A stretch of DNA of 36,088 nt, taken from NCBI GenBank assembly GCA_003211115.1, contig QCTP01000012.1:1-36088 (forward strand). Reading direction: 5' to 3'. This DNA is from Prochlorococcus sp. AG-673-M19. GTDB taxonomy: Bacteria; Cyanobacteriota; Cyanobacteriia; PCC-6307; Cyanobiaceae. Made by a program: the position numbers and the translations under genes. Below the pieces are notes generated by a model. That model ran no database searches. It was not told the DNA's origin and saw only the letters and a list, made by a program, of their open reading frames with translations. This document shows, piece by piece, positions 26,674 through 36,088 of this stretch. Position 1 is the first letter of the stretch. The number at the start of each line of letters is the position of its first letter.

Positions 26674-27486
26674 GTGACTAGTAGTATTGCAGTTATTGGT
26701 TTTGGAAATATTGCAAAAGCTATCATTACCCCGTTATTTGATAAAAAATTACTAAATCCAAAGGATGTTTACTGTTTAGTTAATACAAAAAAAAGTTTAG
26801 AAAATATTAAAAAAAGTTATAAATATGATATTAATATTTTTCATGCTAATTCTAAACAAGCAGATATTATCTGGAATTGCAAAGTTAAACTTCTCTCCGT
26901 AAAGCCGCAGCAACTTGAGAATATAACTGAATTAGAAAAAAATAAAAATGATAGAAATTTAATGGTTTCTATTTTGGCAGGTGTTTCTTTAGAAAAACTT
27001 ATCAAAAGATTCCCAAATCATAAATGTGTAAGGGTAGTTACTAATATTCCAATAACAATTGGAAAAGGTTTAACTGGAATTTCCTGGGGACAAGAAATTA
27101 CCGAAGATCAGAAGAAATTTATAAAAAGATTATTTGAAAACTCTAGTAAAATTTATGAATTTCCCGAAGATTTACTTGATATTTTTTTAGCATTAACATC
27201 TTCAGGCCCGGCAATTATTGCATTAATTATTGAAGCTTTAAGTGATGGAGGTTTAAGTGGTGGATTGCAAAAAAAACTTTCTGAAGAACTTGTCACGGAG
27301 ATGATTTTAGGAACTGTTGGTCTAATAAAAGATAGTAATTTAACAACTGCGGAGCTTAAGAATATGGTCACTTCACCTGGAGGTACAACAATATCTGCAC
27401 TAAGGGTTCTAGAAAATAATAGTTTAAGATCTGCTTTAATTGAGGCAGTAGTTTCTGCCAGTAATCGTAGTAAGGAATTTCGTTAA
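26674..27486 (+). CDS. proC: pyrroline-5-carboxylate reductase
   Basis: IAVIGFGNIAKAII, LLSVKPQQL, SSGPAIIALIIEALSDGGLSGGL, MVTSPGGTTISALRVLE. Confidence 0.95.
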   Translation: MTSSIAVIGFGNIAKAIITPLFDKKLLNPKDVYCLVNTKKSLENIKKSYKYDINIFHANSKQADIIWNCKVKLLSVKPQQLENITELEKNKNDRNLMVSILAGVSLEKLIKRFPNHKCVRVVTNIPITIGKGLTGISWGQEITEDQKKFIKRLFENSSKIYEFPEDLLDIFLALTSSGPAIIALIIEALSDGGLSGGLQKKLSEELVTEMILGTVGLIKDSNLTTAELKNMVTSPGGTTISALRVLENNSLRSALIEAVVSASNRSKEFR

Positions 27487-28649
27487 CTATTAAATATATT
27501 TATAGAATCTAAATAAAGTTTTTCAAGTGCCTCAATATTTTTTTTAATTGTATATCTTTCAATTACTCTTGCACGTCCTTGCTCTCCTAGAGACTTTGTG
27601 AATGAAGGATGATCTACCAAAATTGGAATTATAGTTTTTAATTGAGTTACAACATTATCAGTCGAGATCACAACACCTGCTCCATTATCTAAAACTTCAC
27701 CATCAGCTCCAGCATCAGTTGCAACACATGCTGTACCTGCTGACATGGCCTCTAAAAGTGATAAAGATAGTCCCTCAACTAAACTTGGTAAAAAAAATAC
27801 CTCAGCGATTTGCATAATTGCTACTCTGGTTTCTAAATCCATTTCTGCTCCCCACCAGATTAATTTATCTTTTCCTAGGTTAGAAAAACTATTTTCCAGA
27901 GTTGGCTTCATTGGGCCATCACCAACAATTACTAGTTTGCAATTTTTGGTTTTTGTTTGACGCCAGGATTTTAAAAGTGCTTCAATATTTTTTTCGTTGG
28001 CAATCCTTCCCATGTATATAAAGATTCTCCCTTCTCCTATTTTGCTTTTAACTAAATTATATTTTTTACTTTTTACTGATATGGGTCGCCAAATATTTTC
28101 ATCAACACCATTTGGAATAATTATTTGCTTCTCTTTACTAACTCCTAGTTTTTCTAGAAGTGTTTTTTGAGGCTTTGAAAAAACAATTATTCTATCAAAT
28201 TTTGCGAGTGAGGGAGCATAAAGTTGATAAGTTAATTGTTGAGTACTTGCAGTTAAGTTTCTATTATTTTTATCAAATGCCGGATGAAATGTTCCTACTA
28301 GTGGAAGGTTGATTTGTTTACAAAGTTCAGGCAACCTAAAGTCTAAAGGGGATAAAGTTAAGCTTGCATGTACTATATCTGGCTTTAATCTCTCTAATGA
28401 AAGTCTTAATTCTGTTTCAGCTCTTGGAGAAGGGATTGTGTAAACTTGAGATTTAATTAAGTAAGGAAGACTGACTTCAGGATCATTTGCTAAAAATAAA
28501 GGTTTAGATTCATTTGAATTAGAAGGATTATCAAAATGTATAAAACTAACTTTATGCCCCCTAACTTTTAATTGTTCTGTAGTTAAATTTCCATAACTTA
28601 CATTTCCACAAAAGGGAGATTTTTTACCTAACCAGGCAACATGAACCAC
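27483..28649 (-). CDS. GT4-family glycosyltransferase
   Basis: FIYMGRIANEKNIEALLKSW, LVIVGDGPMKPTLE, FFLPSLVEGLSLSLLEAMSAGTACVATDAGADGEVL. Confidence 0.9.
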   Translation of the reverse strand: MVHVAWLGKKSPFCGNVSYGNLTTEQLKVRGHKVSFIHFDNPSNSNESKPLFLANDPEVSLPYLIKSQVYTIPSPRAETELRLSLERLKPDIVHASLTLSPLDFRLPELCKQINLPLVGTFHPAFDKNNRNLTASTQQLTYQLYAPSLAKFDRIIVFSKPQKTLLEKLGVSKEKQIIIPNGVDENIWRPISVKSKKYNLVKSKIGEGRIFIYMGRIANEKNIEALLKSWRQTKTKNCKLVIVGDGPMKPTLENSFSNLGKDKLIWWGAEMDLETRVAIMQIAEVFFLPSLVEGLSLSLLEAMSAGTACVATDAGADGEVLDNGAGVVISTDNVVTQLKTIIPILVDHPSFTKSLGEQGRARVIERYTIKKNIEALEKLYLDSINIFNS

Positions 28650-28736
28650 ATGAAAATTCTTAACTATTTATAAAGTTAACAGTCAAAGTTGCAAACGATG
28701 AGATCTTTTAATTTAATAACAGTTTTTAAGTCTTGA

Positions 28737-29516
28737 TTATCTGTAAAAGTCTCTTAACATTTTTAGAGATGATAATTCTTTTTCTAATTGTGCAGATATC
28801 CAACTTTCAACAATTGATAATATTCTAAGCCAAACTTTTTTTGGTCCCAATAATGATCCATTTGATTTTATTGGCAATTCTGGGAAAAGAAGTCTTTGTA
28901 AAAGAGCAATTTCAGAGGCATTAACTTTTAAGACACTTTCTGTATCCTCTATCGTAGAAAATCCTTCATTAGGTAAGTAATGACATTGCCAATCCCAGTT
29001 CCCTATCGGAGGAATAATTGGATCGCCGGTTTTGCAGCAAAAATTTACAGGGATATTTATCCCTCCTATTGCTAATAAGTGAATTAAAGATTGAATACTC
29101 ATTGAGAGCATTTTGAAGTCTTCTTTATTTTGATTGTTATATTCATAAATTCGATCCAAATGAACAAGGACACTAGATAAGTAACTTTGTTGCTTATCAT
29201 TATTTCCTACTAATAAAAACGTTAATTCAGTTATTGCTTGTGCTGCTGCAAGACATTCAATATTTTTACCTAATCCATTGTAGCTCTTAAGTATTTTAAT
29301 TTGTCGAACTGACTTAAGACTTCTATTCCCAAAGATCTGAAAACTTAAATATGTTAAAGGGGTAGCAGCTGCAAGACTACTTTTTGGACGTCTAGCTCCA
29401 GGTGCTGCAAGCCTAATAATACCCTGCTCATCTGTTAAAACAGTTATTAATCTCCCGCTTTCACCTAGCGGACTAGCTTTAATACAGAGACCTTTTATTC
29501 TGCTTTCGCCTGACAT
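28737..29516 (-). CDS. recO: DNA repair protein RecO
   Basis: KGLCIKASPLGESGRLITVLTDEQGIIRLAAPGARRPKSSLAAATPLTYLSFQIFG. Confidence 0.93.
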   Translation of the reverse strand: MSGESRIKGLCIKASPLGESGRLITVLTDEQGIIRLAAPGARRPKSSLAAATPLTYLSFQIFGNRSLKSVRQIKILKSYNGLGKNIECLAAAQAITELTFLLVGNNDKQQSYLSSVLVHLDRIYEYNNQNKEDFKMLSMSIQSLIHLLAIGGINIPVNFCCKTGDPIIPPIGNWDWQCHYLPNEGFSTIEDTESVLKVNASEIALLQRLLFPELPIKSNGSLLGPKKVWLRILSIVESWISAQLEKELSSLKMLRDFYR

Positions 29517-30176
29517 TTAAATGAGTTTAATTTCCTTAAATATTTCATTAAATTTTGAGGTTCCAATACAATCTATACCTGAATCAAATAAATCAATAAC
29601 TTGAGAAAGTTTTCTTATGCCTCCAACAATTTTTATACAATTTTGATTTCCTACAAACTTTAATATTTCAACAATATCAATATTAGAAATAGGAGTTCCA
29701 AAACCGTCCCCAAATTGAAAATTTGTTATTCCTAATTCAATAGAAATTTCTATGGCTTTTTCAAAAAGTTCTTTCTGTAATTTTGTTTTATTAATAATAA
29801 TAGTTACTGGCAATTCTGAGGCATTTATAATTTCAATTTCATTTGCGAAAGTATCCAGATTATTTTTAGAAAGATTAAGAAAGTTAGGTGTATACTCTAT
29901 TCCGTTTGAACCTGCATCTTTTGCATAGCAAACGAATTCATTAATAAAATCAACAGGCACATCAGCAAATGGATAAGAAATGAAAGTATTTATATGTATT
30001 TTATAATTACTTAATGCATTTTTTATATGACTTAAAAAGTTTAGAGATGTAGAAACGTTCCTAATATTATATTTTTGAATTAAATGGCAGTTTGCATTTA
30101 ATTCATCCCAAGATAAATAAGGATTGATTATTATAGGGTGTATTTTTTCATTTAATTCATAATCAATATTTAACAT
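29517..30176 (-). CDS. DeoC/aldolase-like TIM-barrel protein (catalytic residues apparently lost)
   Basis: IHINTFISYPFADVPVDFI, YAKDAGSNGIEYTPNF, GITNFQFGDGFGTP, IKIVGGIRKLSQVIDLFDSGIDCIGTS resemble the DeoC scaffold; position between recO and lrtA. Confidence 0.75.
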   Translation of the reverse strand: MLNIDYELNEKIHPIIINPYLSWDELNANCHLIQKYNIRNVSTSLNFLSHIKNALSNYKIHINTFISYPFADVPVDFINEFVCYAKDAGSNGIEYTPNFLNLSKNNLDTFANEIEIINASELPVTIIINKTKLQKELFEKAIEISIELGITNFQFGDGFGTPISNIDIVEILKFVGNQNCIKIVGGIRKLSQVIDLFDSGIDCIGTSKFNEIFKEIKLI

Positions 30177-30183
30177 TTTAATA

Positions 30184-30768
30184 TTATCTAGATTGGATTA
30201 GCCCATATCCACCATGGGTTCTCTTATAAATAACTTGTAGTTCATTATTCTTTTTATTTTTAAAAACATAAAAATCATGATCAATAAAATCTAATTGTTT
30301 TCTGGCCTCTTCTAAAGAAATAGGAATCATTTCAAAATATTTATTCTTAATAGATGGTTCAGGTAATTTAGCCTCTTTTTCTTCATTAAATATATCTTTA
30401 CCTATAGAATCTGATTCTTCATTTGTATTTGCATAAGAATTTTTATTTTTTAAAAGGTTATTATGTAATGTTTTATTATGCCTTTCTTTATATTTTCGTA
30501 GTTTTCTACAAAGTTTATTTGAAACCAAATCAATACTTGAATAAAGATTCTCTGTTTTCTCTTCAGCTCTAATAATAGTACCATTAGCAAAAATTGTAAC
30601 TTCAGCTGTTTGGAATGAAACTCTTGGATTCTTTTCGATTGAAAGGTGTATATCTGCTTCTTTAACGATATCCTTATAATGATGTGTTGCTTTTTCTATC
30701 TTTGCCTCAGTATATTGTTTTATTGCTCCAGTGAGTTCGAGATTTTTTCCATGGATTAAAATTTTCAT
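30184..30768 (-). CDS. lrtA: ribosome hibernation promoting factor, long form (light-repressed LrtA)
   Basis: MKILIHGKNLELTGAIKQYTEAKIEKATHHY...; C-terminal FEMIPISLEEARKQLDFIDHDFYVFKNKKNNELQVIYKRTHGGYGLI. Confidence 0.95.
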   Translation of the reverse strand: MKILIHGKNLELTGAIKQYTEAKIEKATHHYKDIVKEADIHLSIEKNPRVSFQTAEVTIFANGTIIRAEEKTENLYSSIDLVSNKLCRKLRKYKERHNKTLHNNLLKNKNSYANTNEESDSIGKDIFNEEKEAKLPEPSIKNKYFEMIPISLEEARKQLDFIDHDFYVFKNKKNNELQVIYKRTHGGYGLIQSR

Positions 30769-30812
30769 AATAAATCAAAAAATATTTTCATACTTCCTAA
30801 ATCTACTTAAAT

Positions 30813-31457
30813 ATGATTAATAGAACATCGATAATTAAACAACCTGATAAAATATCATTTTTTAATGATGTCTATAAATTACAAAAAGACTATCAAGACG
30901 GATTAATTTCTGGCAAATCAAATATGAATTTAATTTGGTTAGGAGAACATCAACTTTGTTATACCTTAGGAAGAGGATCCAATAAAAGTAACTTGCTTTT
31001 CTCATCAGATGAACATGATGTATATAAAATTGATAGAGGTGGTGAGGTTACCTGCCATATGCCAGGACAGTTAGTCACTTATTTGGTTTTAGATCTAAAT
31101 GATTATAATAAAGATTTAAATTGGTATTTAAGAAAAATTGAAAAAATAATCATTAAAGTTCTTCGGAATTTTAATATTGATTGCTCTGCTAAAGAGGGAC
31201 TTACTGGTGTTTGGACTGGGGAAAGGAAAATTGCTTCGATTGGTATTGGATGCAAAAGATGGGTAACAATCCATGGCTTTTCAATAAATGTTAATTGTCA
31301 ATTACAAAATTTTAATAAAATTGTCCCCTGCGGTATTGAGGGTTGTCTAATGGCAAATATGTCTGATTACAATAAAAATTTAGATGTTAAAGACGTTAAG
31401 AAAATTGTTAAAAAAATCATTCAGGAAGAATTTAATTTTAATTTTGTATCAGAATAG
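30813..31457 (+). CDS. lipB: lipoyl(octanoyl) transferase
   Basis: [82 protein letters not shown]. Confidence 0.95.
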   Translation: MINRTSIIKQPDKISFFNDVYKLQKDYQDGLISGKSNMNLIWLGEHQLCYTLGRGSNKSNLLFSSDEHDVYKIDRGGEVTCHMPGQLVTYLVLDLNDYNKDLNWYLRKIEKIIIKVLRNFNIDCSAKEGLTGVWTGERKIASIGIGCKRWVTIHGFSINVNCQLQNFNKIVPCGIEGCLMANMSDYNKNLDVKDVKKIVKKIIQEEFNFNFVSE

Positions 31458-31488
31458 ATAGTAAAAAAATTTTAAAAAAATAATAAAT

Positions 31489-33414
31489 ATGAATGATTTA
31501 GCGTATTGGCCTGCAGCAAAATTTCTTACAACAAATGAAAAATTTTTAAGTAAAAGAAAAGATATAAATAATCTTAACCACGTTGATCAAATATGGGAAT
31601 ATTTAAAATTTAAATGTGGGGATACTTTAGCTATTAAAGATTTAAGAGGAAAAAATAAAGAAAAATATTCTTATTCTGAGTTAGCTAATTTAATCACTAA
31701 AGTTTCTATATCTTTTCAAAATTATGGAATAGTTAAAGGTGATGTTGTTACATTAATATCCGAAAATTCACCAAGATGGTTAATAGCTGATCAAGGGTTA
31801 ATGCGATTAGGAGCTGTTAATGCTGTAAGGGGCATTAATTCACCTTCGATAGAATTAGAATACATTATTGAACATTCTAATTCTGTTGGACTTATAGTTC
31901 AATCCAAGGAAGTCTGGTTGAAATTAAATAAAAAAGATGAACTTAAAAAAAGATTAAAATTTCTAATTAATCTAGAAGATGAACAGTTTGAAGATTTAAT
32001 AAATTGGACTGAATTTATCAAAGCTGGAGATCAAGAATATTTTAAAAATAATAGTTTTGAAAAAGCTAATCATCAGATTAATGATATTGCCAGTATTCTC
32101 TATACCTCAGGAACGACAGGGAAACCAAAGGGTGTTCCCTTAACACATGCAAACTTTTTACATCAAATTATAAATCTTGCCAGAATCGCCGATCCGGAAC
32201 CTGGTACTTCTGTCTTGAGCGTATTACCTATCTGGCATTCGTATGAAAGAAGTGCAGAATATTTCTTTTTTTCATGCGGGTGTACTCAATTTTATACAAA
32301 TCCAAAGTTTTTGAAAGATGATATTAAAAAAGTAAAGCCAGTTGTTATGGCTACTGTCCCTAGGTTATGGGAGGCCATTCATGATGGATTTTTCTTGGCT
32401 TTAAAAAAAATGCCGCCTAAAAAACAGAGAATTATTAGATTTTTGATAAAGAACAGTTCTATTTTTAAAAGAAATCTTAGAAAGATCAAAAATCTAGAAA
32501 TTAATCAAGTAAGCTTCTTAGCAAAAATCTTTTTGACAATATCTGTCATAAGTAGATCGTTTGTACATAAGTTATCTTCTACTTTTTTGTGGCCAAGTAT
32601 TCTGAAGCAATTATGTGGAGAAAAACTTAAATTCCCAATTAATGGAGGTGGTGCTTTACCTGAACATGTTGATTTGTTTTTTGAATCTTTGGGTGTGGAT
32701 GTTTTGGTGGGTTATGGATTAACAGAAACCAGTCCAGTACTAACTTGTAGAAGAAGAGAACTAAATGTAAGAGGATCTTCAGGACAGCCATTGGCATTTA
32801 CTGAAATTAAAATCATGAATGAAGAAAAAGATAAGATTTTGAGGTTTAGGGAGATAGGTAAGATCCTTGTCAAAGGACCTCAAGTGATGAAAGGTTATTT
32901 GAATAATGTTTCAGCTACAAATGATGTTTTATCAAATGATGGTTGGTTTGATACTGGAGATTTAGGTTTTCTTATACCAAATGGATCTTTAGTAATAACA
33001 GGGAGAGCAAAAGATACAATAGTTCTTTCTAGTGGGGAAAATATTGAGCCTAATCCTTTAGAAACTGAAATTCTTAGTTCTGAATTTATTAATCAAGTTC
33101 AATTAGTTGGTCAAGATAAAAAATGTTTAACAGCGCTTATTTCTCCAAACATAGACCTAGTAGAAACTAAATTCTTTGAGAATGATCTTTCCAAATTAAA
33201 TTCGAATAAAAATATTGGTTTATTTTTTAAATCGCAAATAAATAATTTGCTAAAAAACAGATTAGGAGCAAGATTAGAGGAACAGATATTAGATTGTTAT
33301 TTTGTTGAGGCTTTCACTTTAGAAAATGGATTGCTGACTCAAACTCTTAAGCAGAGAAGAAGAGAAATTGTTGATTTGTATTCATTACAAATAGAAGAAA
33401 TGTATAAAAAATAA
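31489..33414 (+). CDS. AMP-dependent long-chain fatty-acyl-CoA/ACP synthetase
   Basis: ASILYTSGTTGKPKGVPLTH, GYGLTETSPVLT, GWFDTGDLG, ITGRAKDTIVLSSGENIEP. Confidence 0.93.
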   Translation: MNDLAYWPAAKFLTTNEKFLSKRKDINNLNHVDQIWEYLKFKCGDTLAIKDLRGKNKEKYSYSELANLITKVSISFQNYGIVKGDVVTLISENSPRWLIADQGLMRLGAVNAVRGINSPSIELEYIIEHSNSVGLIVQSKEVWLKLNKKDELKKRLKFLINLEDEQFEDLINWTEFIKAGDQEYFKNNSFEKANHQINDIASILYTSGTTGKPKGVPLTHANFLHQIINLARIADPEPGTSVLSVLPIWHSYERSAEYFFFSCGCTQFYTNPKFLKDDIKKVKPVVMATVPRLWEAIHDGFFLALKKMPPKKQRIIRFLIKNSSIFKRNLRKIKNLEINQVSFLAKIFLTISVISRSFVHKLSSTFLWPSILKQLCGEKLKFPINGGGALPEHVDLFFESLGVDVLVGYGLTETSPVLTCRRRELNVRGSSGQPLAFTEIKIMNEEKDKILRFREIGKILVKGPQVMKGYLNNVSATNDVLSNDGWFDTGDLGFLIPNGSLVITGRAKDTIVLSSGENIEPNPLETEILSSEFINQVQLVGQDKKCLTALISPNIDLVETKFFENDLSKLNSNKNIGLFFKSQINNLLKNRLGARLEEQILDCYFVEAFTLENGLLTQTLKQRRREIVDLYSLQIEEMYKK

Positions 33415-33471
33415 ATTAAAAAAGAAAATTTGATTTGATATCTCTATATTGAAAGGGTAATTTTATTTTTT

Positions 33472-33918
33472 ATGGAAACAAAAAACTCAATATCCATTAA
33501 ACGTTCTATAGCTATAAAAGCTATTGTTACGCCTACTTGGAAAGAAGATGCTGAGAAGGAATTAAGTAATGCGATTTCGGCAGTTGATCAACAGTTGTCT
33601 CAACTTGAACAAGAAGGTCAACAAATAGTAAGTAATATAAGATCACAGTCAGTAAATCCATTAGATCCTAGAGTTCAAGAGCAAGTTGGCCAAGTTCAGC
33701 AACAAGTTGCTGCAAAAAGAAACGAATTAGAAGAGCAAAAAAGAAATTTATTGCAACAACAAAGTCAAGTTCGTGAATTAAAAATGGATCAAATTGTTGA
33801 TCAAGGACAGGTTGACAGCTTTTGTGATGTTTCTGTTGGAGATAATCTTATTAAGAAGATGCAAGTTTCAATAACAGTTAAAGATGGGATTATTCAATCT
33901 ATAAATAACAATGAATAA
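33472..33918 (+). CDS. YlqD-like protein
   Basis: SIKRSIAIKAIVTPTWKEDAEKELSNAISAVDQQLSQLEQEGQQIV... coiled coil then DQIVDQGQVDSFCDVSVGDNL. Confidence 0.75.
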   Translation: METKNSISIKRSIAIKAIVTPTWKEDAEKELSNAISAVDQQLSQLEQEGQQIVSNIRSQSVNPLDPRVQEQVGQVQQQVAAKRNELEEQKRNLLQQQSQVRELKMDQIVDQGQVDSFCDVSVGDNLIKKMQVSITVKDGIIQSINNNE

Positions 33919-33994
33919 ATTTAAAGATTTAAATTCCTTTTTGAATGTAAATCATAGTTTCTTTGGCGCTATTTTTTTGTAAAATATATACATA

Positions 33995-34031
33995 ACTATC
34001 TTTAAGAATTTTGTAAGTTCTTAAAGATAGT
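33995..34031. repeat. perfect 14-bp inverted repeat upstream of pdhC
   Basis: ACTATCTTTAAGAA-ttttgtaag-TTCTTAAAGATAGT; 21 nt before the pdhC ATG. Confidence 0.9.
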
Positions 34032-34052
34032 AAATCTTTAATAATCTATCTG

Positions 34053-35426
34053 ATGTCTCACGAAATATTTATGCCTGCTCTTAGTTCTACTATGACTGAA
34101 GGCAAAATTGTTGAATGGTTAAAGAATCCTGGAGATAAAGTTGAAAGAGGAGAATCTGTTTTAGTTGTTGAATCAGATAAAGCTGATATGGATGTTGAAT
34201 CTTTCCAAGATGGATATCTAGCGGCAGTATTAATGCCGGCTGGTAGTACAGCTCCAGTTGGTGAAACAATTGGACTTATTGTAGAGAATGAAGATGAAAT
34301 AGCTCCTATACAAGAACAAAATAAAGGGAAACATACTGAAGGATCTAGTTCTGATCAGCTTGAATTACCAAATAAAAACTCTGAAATAAAAGAAGAGAAA
34401 CAAAAAGAGGTTGCTCAAATTAAGGAGCAAGTAGTTGAAGTTAGAAAGGAGAAAGTACTAACTCCCTCTAATGAGATTCAATTGAATGCATCAATAAGTA
34501 ATAATTCTTCAAGGGTAATAGCATCTCCAAAGGCAAAAAAACTTGCTTCTACAATGGGCGTTGATTTGGCAAAAGTACATGGATCAGGACCTCATGGAAG
34601 GATTCAGGCTGATGATGTATTGAAGGCAAAAGGGCAACCTGTTTCTATTCCATGGATAGGTGAAGGGAGCTTTCCTGCTAGTTTTGCCAGTTCCAGTGCT
34701 CATGTTCAAGTTGAAAGTAAGTCTGAGACATTAGGGACTAGTTTTGGTAAACCTGGAGAAACTGTCCAATTTAATACTCTTCAAAAAGCTGTCAATAAGA
34801 ATATGGAATCTAGTTTAATTGTTCCCTGTTTTAGAGTGGGTTATTCAATTGATACAGATAAATTGGATAATTTTTACAAGAAAGTAAAGCAAAATGGAGT
34901 TACTATGACTGCATTATTAGTAAAAGCAGTTGCAAAGACGCTTAAAAAACATCCCCAAGTTAATTCAAGCTTTTCAGAAAACGGAATTTCATATCCAGAA
35001 AATATAAATATTGCTGTCGCTGTTGCTATGGAAGATGGCGGATTGATAACCCCAGTATTAAAAGAACCTTGTAACACTGATTTATTTGAATTATCTAGAG
35101 AGTGGAAAGATCTTGTGAAAAGATCTAGAGCAAAACAATTAGAACCTGATGAATACTCAACAGGAACATTTACTTTGTCTAATTTAGGAATGTTTGGTGT
35201 TGATAGATTTGATGCAATACTTCCACCAGGTACGGGGGCTATTTTAGCCATAGCATCATCTAAGCCAACAGTGGTAGCTAATAATGATGGTTCAATATCT
35301 GTTAAAAAAATAATGCAAGTAAATTTAACCGCTGATCATAGAGTAATTTATGGTGCTGATGGTGCTTCATTCTTAAAAGACTTGTCTTCTCTCATTGAAA
35401 ACGAGCCAGAAACACTTGTTTCCTAA
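34053..35426 (+). CDS. pdhC: pyruvate dehydrogenase E2, dihydrolipoamide acetyltransferase
   Basis: Lipoyl domain VESDKADMDVESF; peripheral binding ASPKAKKLASTMGVDLAKVHGSGPHGRI; catalytic LTADHRVIYGADGASFL. Confidence 0.95.
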   Translation: MSHEIFMPALSSTMTEGKIVEWLKNPGDKVERGESVLVVESDKADMDVESFQDGYLAAVLMPAGSTAPVGETIGLIVENEDEIAPIQEQNKGKHTEGSSSDQLELPNKNSEIKEEKQKEVAQIKEQVVEVRKEKVLTPSNEIQLNASISNNSSRVIASPKAKKLASTMGVDLAKVHGSGPHGRIQADDVLKAKGQPVSIPWIGEGSFPASFASSSAHVQVESKSETLGTSFGKPGETVQFNTLQKAVNKNMESSLIVPCFRVGYSIDTDKLDNFYKKVKQNGVTMTALLVKAVAKTLKKHPQVNSSFSENGISYPENINIAVAVAMEDGGLITPVLKEPCNTDLFELSREWKDLVKRSRAKQLEPDEYSTGTFTLSNLGMFGVDRFDAILPPGTGAILAIASSKPTVVANNDGSISVKKIMQVNLTADHRVIYGADGASFLKDLSSLIENEPETLVS

Positions 35427-35432
35427 TTTTAA

Positions 35433-36088
35433 TTGAGTTTTGAAATTCATAATGAAGAAGTAGATCATAAGCTTGAAGCTTATGATTATTTTCTTGATGA
35501 ATCATTAATAGCAAGTAAACCTTCTAAAGTAAGGCATGAATCTAAATTAATGATAGTTAGAGATAGTGGATTAAAAGAAGATTATTCAACAAATAAATAT
35601 ACCAAGGATCTCTTAGCTGAACTTAGAGAGGGTGATCTGGTAGTCATAAATGATACAAAGGTGATGAAAGCAAGGCTAAAGGTTGAATTAGAAAATGGGA
35701 GATTAGTTGAATTATTAGTCTTGGAGAAATCAGACGAATCTACTTGGCTATGTTTAGCAAAGCCTGCAAAAAAGTTAAAAATAAATAAACATTTAAATTT
35801 AAAGTCACCCTTTGCAAAAGATATAAAGTTGAAGATTTCTGGGATTGATGAAGAGACTGGAGGAAGATTTATTAAGTTTCCAGAAAATATAAATGATCTA
35901 ATTTCAATGAATAACCTCCTTGATATATATGGAGAAATCCCACTCCCACCATATATAAAAAGTGACGAAGAAGAATCTTTTCATGAAAATAGTTATCAAA
36001 CTGAGTATGCATGTAATCCTGGAGCAGTTGCGGCACCCACGGCAGGATTACATTTAAGTAAAAGTCTTATCTCAAATTTAAAAAAAAA
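35433..36088 (+). CDS. queA: tRNA preQ1(34) S-adenosylmethionine ribosyltransferase-isomerase QueA, truncated by window end (TTG start)
   Basis: LEAYDYFLDESLIASKP, LREGDLVVINDTKVMKARL, EIPLPPYIK, AVAAPTAGLHL; no stop inside the window. Confidence 0.93.
   Translation, partial: MSFEIHNEEVDHKLEAYDYFLDESLIASKPSKVRHESKLMIVRDSGLKEDYSTNKYTKDLLAELREGDLVVINDTKVMKARLKVELENGRLVELLVLEKSDESTWLCLAKPAKKLKINKHLNLKSPFAKDIKLKISGIDEETGGRFIKFPENINDLISMNNLLDIYGEIPLPPYIKSDEEESFHENSYQTEYACNPGAVAAPTAGLHLSKSLISNLKK

Overview
AT-rich window with the gene content and small-gene style of a high-light Prochlorococcus chromosome. This taxonomic call is an inference from gene content such as pipX-pipY-sepF-proC, lrtA, DUF1823 and many tiny membrane ORFs. 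The right part (about 20.3-36 kb) is ordinary core genome: aroQ-miaE-cobI-DUF1823-der-ecfT-pipX-pipY-sepF-proC on +, a glycosyltransferase, recO, deoC-like and lrtA on -, then lipB, an acyl-CoA synthetase, a YlqD-like gene, pdhC and a truncated queA. The left part (1-14 kb) holds prxQ, arfB, a CPBP protease, a proline iminopeptidase, a photolyase/cryptochrome, tenA, thiD, a DUF985 cupin, ABM-like genes and many small hypothetical ORFs. An accessory block lies at about 14.1-20.07 kb, next to tRNA-Thr(GGU) and tRNA-Tyr(GUA). It contains a decayed DUF3764-like pseudogene, a SIMPL-domain gene in less AT-rich sequence, two tandem C5-cytosine methyltransferases divergent from an HNH endonuclease, and a degenerate copy of the 3' half of tRNA-Thr. 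The signals most worth a second look are: (1) a structured candidate ncRNA at 6324-6690 with a TATAAT -10 box, nested stems and an intrinsic terminator; (2) a perfect 22-bp inverted repeat that includes the tenA start codon, with further AT-only inverted repeats around the neighbouring phr gene; (3) the two-methyltransferase plus HNH restriction island with the tRNA-Thr fragment; (4) a DeoC-like protein apparently lacking the Schiff-base lysine; (5) several unlisted ORFs shorter than 60 aa.
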